Below, piece by piece: positions 59,340 through 64,000 of a DNA stretch of 64,000 nucleotides (the first letter of the stretch is position 1; the number at the start of each line of letters is the position of its first letter). The notes beneath the pieces were generated by a model, which did not search any database, was not told the origin of the DNA, and worked only from the letters and a program-made list of their open reading frames with translations. This DNA comes from JAXDMU01 sp963762435. Its GTDB lineage: Bacteria > Pseudomonadota > Alphaproteobacteria > ATCC43930 > CGMCC-115725. Location: NCBI GenBank assembly GCA_963762435.1, contig CAVXLN010000009.1, forward strand, positions 1 through 64,000. Direction: 5' to 3'. A program made the position numbers and the translations under genes.

Positions 59340-62230
59340 CGCCAATCGCCCATCAGGATGAAGGGCGCCCAGTAGAAAGGGTGCACCCGGTCCGGTGTGG
59401 CGAGCAGGCGGCGCTGCGCCGTTCGAAGTGCCGCCGACTTGGTTGCAGAACTGTCGCGGCATTCGGCGTAGAAGTCGCGCATGAGGCGTGCGGTTGCGCG
59501 ATCATTGACGGGCCACAGCGTCGCCAGCACGGCGCGGGCGCCGCGGCTTTGCATGAGGGCCGCCATGCCTTCGACCTCCCGCCCGGCACCGATCGCCGTT
59601 TCGCACGCCGACAGCGCCACGAGATCGGACGCGGCCCGGAAATCCTGCCGCCGAAGCGCCTCGAGCGTCAGCCGCGCTCCAGTGCCGAGCAGCAGGTAGG
59701 AGCTCAGGCCGTCGGCGGGATTGAGCACGAAATGGCTCGCGACATGGGTGACCGGGTAGCTGCCCAGCGCTTCCATCAGGCTCGCCTCTGTAAAGGCGTC
59801 GTCGAGCCGGACGATGCCGGGATAAAGCCCCTCTTGAGACGGATCGGTCCGGACGATGGCGCCCAACTCCTCGGCGACGGCGGCGAGCGGCGCATGGCCC
59901 GGCACGGCGCGGCCGAGACCGAGGCCGGCGACCTGCCACGAATCCCGCGCGCGCCTGTCCGAAGAAGCGGTGTGTCCGGCCGGCGTCAGCACGGCGATCT
60001 CGAAGCGCTCGACCAGATAGTGCTTGCCGTCATGGAGTGCTGCGATCGGCACGTAGCGCAGGACACCATCGAGCATGATGATGAGCCGGCCGGTGCTACC
60101 AATTTGGGCTTCGATCGGCGCCATGAGATGGCGGTAGAGGCTGATCGCCAGGGCCTCGACATCGTCCGTGCGATGCCGGATCGCCACCCTGAACTCATGG
60201 ACCAGCCGGTTCAGCACCGTTTCATTGAGCTTGACCGTGACGCTCGTTCGCGTTGCCGTTGCCGTGAGGATGATCGAGACCGAATGTTCGGTCGTGAGAT
60301 ATTGGATCAGCGCCGTATCCGGGTCGAGCTGAGGCAAGTCCAGCAGTGGTTCCGCCATCGCCGTGTCGCCGGCGCGGAAGGCCTGGATCAGCTGATCGAG
60401 CCAGGGCGTCACGGCGCCGGCCATGGCTTGGGTCGGATCGAGGCGCCAGCGCACTTCGAGCGACGTCAGTGCGGCGAAGCTGAGGCGCGGTGGTCCGGCG
60501 GCCTGGCGCAGGAAATCGCGGAATTCTTCATCCTTGAGCAACAGCAGGATCTGCTGTGCCTCGGCCAGGCGGCCCGCTCGAATGAGAAGCTCGGCCAGGC
60601 TGCGATAAGCGGGCTCTCGCCCGCGCACGAAGCTCTGCTGCTGCGCCGGGGAGAAGCTCGCCGTGCGCTGGCGTTGTGTTTGGATCGCATCGACCGCCAT
60701 CTTGCCAAGATGGATCGCGGCACTGGTTTCGCCTTCCGCGGCGAGCGCCAGGCTCAGCGTCCAAAGCGCTTCCCAGCGCAGCGACGGCGAGTCATGTCGG
60801 AGGGCGATGGCGAGCGCTGCGGCACCGGCATCGCGTGCGGCGCGCGGCCGACCGAGCGCCAATAGGGCGAGCCCGATATCCGCGAGGCTGGTGCCGACAT
60901 CGGGATGCTCGGGGCCCAAGGCGGCTCGCCGGATCGCCAGCGCGTCCTCGAAGCAGGCGAGGGCTGCGGCATCGTTCTGGCCGAGATGAAGTCGCCCCAG
61001 ATTGCGCAAGCTGTGCGCGACATAAGGATGATCCGGGCCTAGAGCAGCGCGGCGAAGCTCGATCGCGCGGTCCAGGCATTGCCGTGCCTCACCGGGCTGG
61101 CCCCGCCGTTCCAACACCACGCCGAGCCCGTCGAGCGTTGCGGCGCGCGTGCCGTCGTCGGGCTCCTCCTGAGCGTCGATGATCTCGAGTACGGCGCGGA
61201 ACTCGAACTCGGCGGCCGGATCGCCGAGCGTGGCGAGGAGTGCGGCACGCGCGCGTCTCGTTTCGGCGACGAGCGCATGATGAGCACCAAGCAACCCGTG
61301 GCGGATCTCGAAGGCGCCGTCGAGGGCGGCTTGCGCGCGATCATAGTCGCCAAGATCGCGGTGGATAGCGGCCAGGCTGTGGAGCGTCGTCGCGACGGCG
61401 AGGCTCTCGGCACCCTGCGTCCGGCCTTGCCGCTCGAGCGCCGCCTCGGCCAGCGAGCGCGCTTCGATGAGCGCACCCTGGTGATATTTCGACTGCGCCA
61501 GATTGACGAGGCTCATGACCGTCAGCGGATGATCCGGCCCATAGTCGCGGTGTCTGATCGCGAGCGCTTCGCGATGATAGGCCTCGGCCTTTTCATCGTG
61601 ACCGCGCTGCTGGGCCAGGCTGCCGAGAGCTGAAAGCGGCATGGCGACGCCGCCTGGGGTGCCGGCAGCGCCCGACCGGCGCAGGCCGAGCGCGCGCTGG
61701 AGCATGGCCTCGGCCGGCTCGAACTCGCCCAGCTTGATCGCGAGACCGGCAAGCAGTTCGAGTGCGGCAGGCAGCCGCGGATGGACCGGCCCCGACGGCC
61801 GATCGACGAGCCCGACCAGCTCGAGTGCTGCTGCGCGGGCTGCTGGCAGATCGCCGGCACCCTCGAGAACGAGCGCCAGCGTGTCGAGCGCGGCCACCAT
61901 CGCATCGTGCCCGGGCTCGAGCGCCCGGCGCAGCAGATCGACCGCCGCTTCCGCCGGCACGCGCGCCTCGGCATAGCGGCCAGGGCGCATGAGCGCCATG
62001 GCGAGCGTCACGAGGCTCATGCCGATGATCGGATGGCCGCTCGGCAGCGTTGCCTGCCGGATCTCGACGGCCCGCCGTGCCGCATCGGCGGCGCGCGGGA
62101 GATCATTGAGCTGCGTCGCGACAGCCGTGAGCTCGTCGAAAAGCTCGGCGAGCGCTGGATGCATCGGCCCGAGCCGGTGTTCCGCCTCGGCGAGGCGGGC
62201 TTCGAGAACCGCGATCGCGGGATCGGTCAC
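59336..62230 (-). CDS. TPR-repeat protein with C-terminal CHAT (caspase-like) protease domain
   Basis: 964 residues. Residues 1 to ~520 are tetratricopeptide repeats of kinesin-light-chain type (ALAIRHRDYGPDHPLTVMSL; AIELRRAALGPDHPYVAHSL). The C-terminal ~270 residues form a CHAT domain: LIIMLDGVLRYVPIAALHDG, the catalytic His in VTHVASHFVLNPADG (~830) and Cys in LVALSACETAIGAGREVEGM (~875), then AVLATLWPVNDRATARLM and HPFYWAPFILMG. CHAT proteases are activated by partners and cleave specific targets; several act in bacterial immunity or signalling. It faces the hybrid kinase gene and, beyond it, the sigma factor pair. The target is unknown. Confidence 0.92.
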   Translation of the reverse strand: MTDPAIAVLEARLAEAEHRLGPMHPALAELFDELTAVATQLNDLPRAADAARRAVEIRQATLPSGHPIIGMSLVTLAMALMRPGRYAEARVPAEAAVDLLRRALEPGHDAMVAALDTLALVLEGAGDLPAARAAALELVGLVDRPSGPVHPRLPAALELLAGLAIKLGEFEPAEAMLQRALGLRRSGAAGTPGGVAMPLSALGSLAQQRGHDEKAEAYHREALAIRHRDYGPDHPLTVMSLVNLAQSKYHQGALIEARSLAEAALERQGRTQGAESLAVATTLHSLAAIHRDLGDYDRAQAALDGAFEIRHGLLGAHHALVAETRRARAALLATLGDPAAEFEFRAVLEIIDAQEEPDDGTRAATLDGLGVVLERRGQPGEARQCLDRAIELRRAALGPDHPYVAHSLRNLGRLHLGQNDAAALACFEDALAIRRAALGPEHPDVGTSLADIGLALLALGRPRAARDAGAAALAIALRHDSPSLRWEALWTLSLALAAEGETSAAIHLGKMAVDAIQTQRQRTASFSPAQQQSFVRGREPAYRSLAELLIRAGRLAEAQQILLLLKDEEFRDFLRQAAGPPRLSFAALTSLEVRWRLDPTQAMAGAVTPWLDQLIQAFRAGDTAMAEPLLDLPQLDPDTALIQYLTTEHSVSIILTATATRTSVTVKLNETVLNRLVHEFRVAIRHRTDDVEALAISLYRHLMAPIEAQIGSTGRLIIMLDGVLRYVPIAALHDGKHYLVERFEIAVLTPAGHTASSDRRARDSWQVAGLGLGRAVPGHAPLAAVAEELGAIVRTDPSQEGLYPGIVRLDDAFTEASLMEALGSYPVTHVASHFVLNPADGLSSYLLLGTGARLTLEALRRQDFRAASDLVALSACETAIGAGREVEGMAALMQSRGARAVLATLWPVNDRATARLMRDFYAECRDSSATKSAALRTAQRRLLATPDRVHPFYWAPFILMGDWR

Positions 62231-62554
62231 GATCGCTCCGGTATCGAGATCGGCGGTTGGGGGCGCACGGTTGGAACCATCGTCGTTCGCGAGCTAAGTG
62301 CCGCAACTATATCGGGTGGATCGCGGCGCCCGAAAATTTTTGCGGAACGTTGTGTCAATCCGCGCCGGCACCCGCGTCTTGAGGGCAGAGAGCGATGGCG
62401 AACGGCGTTTGGCGATGCCAGCGAGACCGTGTCTGTGCTAGGGTAAAGTCAAGGCTTTAAAGGGTCGATTTTGGCGTTTCTCCTCGCAAATCGTGATCGC
62501 TACGGTAGCAATTTCCGTCGGGCTTGAACCGGCGGCTTAGCTGGGGGATCAGAA
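62231..62554. other. Divergent intergenic region between TPR-CHAT and Sel1 genes
   Basis: No gene. It is locally AT-richer around 62430-62520 and includes a small palindrome GCTACGGTAGC at 62499-62509. It should hold promoters for both divergent genes; GGGGGA precedes the Sel1 start. No confident promoter hexamers. Confidence 0.5.
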
Positions 62555-63637
62555 ATGAGCAGACAATTGATGGCGAGCTCCTGTGTGGCGCTGTGCGCTC
62601 TCCTGGCGGCCGGCGCGGCAGACGCGCAGTCGATTTCCCTCAATGGTCAGGGCCTGCTGGGCGGCCTGTTGCAGACCCATGGCTTCGCGCCCCAGGCCTT
62701 CGGTAATCCGCCCAACTGCATCACGCAGCAGGGCACCCAGCCGCTGCCGGGCCAGGTCGACCCGCAGCAGGCGGCGCAATCGCTCAACATCCCGGCCTCG
62801 GTGGCGCCGCAGACGCTGGTCAAGCTGGCGGAAAGCTGCGCCCGGATGCGGCGCATGGGCGAGGCGGCAGCGGCAGCCTGGAAAGCGGCAAGCCTGCGCG
62901 ATCCCGGCGGCGAGAAGCTGTTGGGATATTTCTATGTGCAGGGCATGGGCGTGCCGCGCGATCCGGCCAAGGGCGCCGCCTGGCTCAATCAGGCGGCAGT
63001 CGCCGGCGACCCGGCCGGGCAGGAGCTGCTGGGCACGCTCTATCTCAAGGGCATCGGGGTCAACCAGGATCCGGGCTCGGCGTTCCGGCTCTACACCGCA
63101 AGCGCGCAGCAGAATTATTCCGCCGGCGAGCATGCGCTCGGCACCGCCTACGAGTTCGGCTATGGCGTGCAGCGTAATCGGCAGCAGGCGATCGCCTGGC
63201 TGCAGAAGGCCGGTGCCCAAGGCGACCAGCAGGCGTCGCTCGAGGCGCGTGCGCTTCAGAATCCACGGGCGCCGGCGCAATTCCAAAGTGAGCAGCAGCT
63301 GCTGGCCTATGCCCAGCAGGGCGGGGCACCGCTGACGCCGGCCGAGCAGCAGGCGAAGATGCGCCAGATGCAAAGCGACGCGGCCGTGCTCGGCATGGCC
63401 GGCTCCATGTTCGGCAAGGGCTTCGGGCTCTTCGGTGCCGGCAATAGGGGCGGCGGCGGTGGAGGGGGTGGTGGCGGCGGAGGTGGCGGGGGCGATCCGT
63501 GCGAATATTACTCCGATAACGCCGCCTGCAACGCGCACAAGAACGGCGAGGATTGGTCGGCGGATCGGCTGCAGCAGCAGCATGACAGCGGCGACGACAC
63601 GCCGAACAGCGAAAGCGACTGGTACGGCGGACACTGA
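62555..63637 (+). CDS. Exported Sel1-repeat protein with poly-Gly tract
   Basis: 360 residues. Signal peptide (SCVALCALLAAGAADAQ), then an N-terminal region with PASVAPQTLVKLAESCARMR. Sel1-like repeats occupy ~105-240: KLLGYFYVQGMGVPRDPAKG, ELLGTLYLKGIGVNQDPGSA and HALGTAYEFGYGVQRNRQQA. A run of about 15 Gly near residue 305 separates an acidic, Cys-containing tail (DPCEYYSDNAACNAHKNGED). Sel1 repeats mediate protein-protein contacts. Spacing of five bases to the next gene indicates an operon. It may cooperate with that membrane protein; its relation to the CHAT gene is only positional. Confidence 0.85.
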   Translation: MSRQLMASSCVALCALLAAGAADAQSISLNGQGLLGGLLQTHGFAPQAFGNPPNCITQQGTQPLPGQVDPQQAAQSLNIPASVAPQTLVKLAESCARMRRMGEAAAAAWKAASLRDPGGEKLLGYFYVQGMGVPRDPAKGAAWLNQAAVAGDPAGQELLGTLYLKGIGVNQDPGSAFRLYTASAQQNYSAGEHALGTAYEFGYGVQRNRQQAIAWLQKAGAQGDQQASLEARALQNPRAPAQFQSEQQLLAYAQQGGAPLTPAEQQAKMRQMQSDAAVLGMAGSMFGKGFGLFGAGNRGGGGGGGGGGGGGGGDPCEYYSDNAACNAHKNGEDWSADRLQQQHDSGDDTPNSESDWYGGH

Positions 63638-63642
63638 TCGAA

Positions 63643-64000
63643 ATGCCATCCTCGATGACACCGAACTCGCCCGAGATGAAAAAGGCTCGGACAACCGTCA
63701 AGAATGAGCCGGTGCTGAAGAAAAGCACCGGCCAGGGCGGGCAGGGCAACCAGGGCCAGGGCGGCAAGAAGGGGGGTGCTAGCGGCTTGATCGCGGCGGG
63801 TGCCATCATCCTGGCGCTCGCGATCGGCGGCGGCGGGTGGTTCCTCAGCAGCCACACCGACAACAGCACGCCGCATATCGGCATCACGACCACGATCGGC
63901 GAGGGCGAGGCCTATGGCGGCGGCGCCTTCTTCACCGCCGACGATCAGGTCTCGGACAAGCAGTGGCAGGAGCGGTCGGACGCCTTCAAGGCCTTCAAGG
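63643..64000 (+). CDS. Single-span membrane protein, truncated by the window end
   Basis: 119 residues visible. A basic Gln/Gly/Lys-rich cytosolic start (KKSTGQGGQGNQGQGGKKGG) precedes one membrane helix (LIAAGAIILALAIGGGGWFL) at ~48-68, then an extracytoplasmic part beginning SSHTDNSTPHIGITT and DQVSDKQWQERSDAFKAFK. It resembles the N-terminus of an anchored envelope or protease-like protein, but the family cannot be decided from this fragment. ATG 63643 is five bases after the Sel1 stop, so co-translation is likely. Confidence 0.6.
   Translation, partial: MPSSMTPNSPEMKKARTTVKNEPVLKKSTGQGGQGNQGQGGKKGGASGLIAAGAIILALAIGGGGWFLSSHTDNSTPHIGITTTIGEGEAYGGGAFFTADDQVSDKQWQERSDAFKAFK

Overview
The window is GC-rich and falls into two parts that do not appear to belong to the same genome. 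Bases 1 to about 5510 carry, on the minus strand, a small peptide-export locus. It comprises a double-glycine precursor peptide, a C39-peptidase ABC exporter and a second ABC subunit cut by the left edge, both resembling NHLM-type bacteriocin exporters, plus a surface protein ending in a Myxo-CTERM-like sorting signal. Every long gene here is broken by single-base frame changes. At about 5510 two genes are cut at the same point: the sorting-signal protein loses its N-terminus and lepA (rightward) loses its first ~150 codons. This looks like a chimeric contig join.

From ~5510 to 64000 the sequence is a coherent, mostly intact chromosomal segment of an alphaproteobacterium, probably Rhodospirillales-like. 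This is inferred from argD-argF-hslO order, apaG-folE-argE, recX, DUF3108, Udh-type uronate dehydrogenase, DUF3300/DUF2950 and the codon use. No phage, transposase or CRISPR array is present.

Layout: lepA remnant, secreted beta-helix protein, LuxR-type regulator and MscS channel (5.5-13.6 kb). HhH protein, recX and an ABC-2 permease (13.6-15.4 kb). A structured leader with an Arg-rich leader ORF, then argD-argF-hslO, two lipoproteins and a beta-hydroxyacid dehydrogenase (15.4-20.8 kb). A palindromic repeat, a frameshifted DUF3108 gene, ada, argE, folE and apaG (20.8-25.2 kb). tRNA-Gly(CCC) followed by a three-gene cassette with a large MBG-like-repeat protein (25.4-28.5 kb). Methyltransferase, acyl-CoA synthetase, chemoreceptor and patatin lipoprotein (28.6-34.4 kb). 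A second palindromic repeat copy, DUF3300-DUF2950 and a hairpin cluster (34.6-38 kb). LysE exporter, DUF72, a deformylase homologue lacking metal ligands, and uronate dehydrogenase (38-40.8 kb). NHL-repeat protein and a glycosyltransferase/methyltransferase operon (41.3-45.6 kb). Esterase, AIG2-like protein and cyclopropane synthase (45.6-49.7 kb). A TetR regulator divergent from a small exported repeat protein with matching operators, then a panE-like reductase, feruloyl-CoA synthase, a zinc alcohol dehydrogenase and an LLM oxidoreductase (49.8-56.2 kb). An unknown protein divergent from an ECF-like sigma factor, a hybrid kinase with an ethylene-receptor-like sensor, and a TPR-CHAT protein (56.2-62.2 kb). 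A Sel1-repeat protein and a truncated membrane protein close the window.

The points most worth checking are the chimeric join, the argD leader, the ethylene-receptor-like kinase, the sigma/CHAT neighbourhood, the tRNA-adjacent cassette, the deformylase-like pseudoenzyme and the TetR operator pair.
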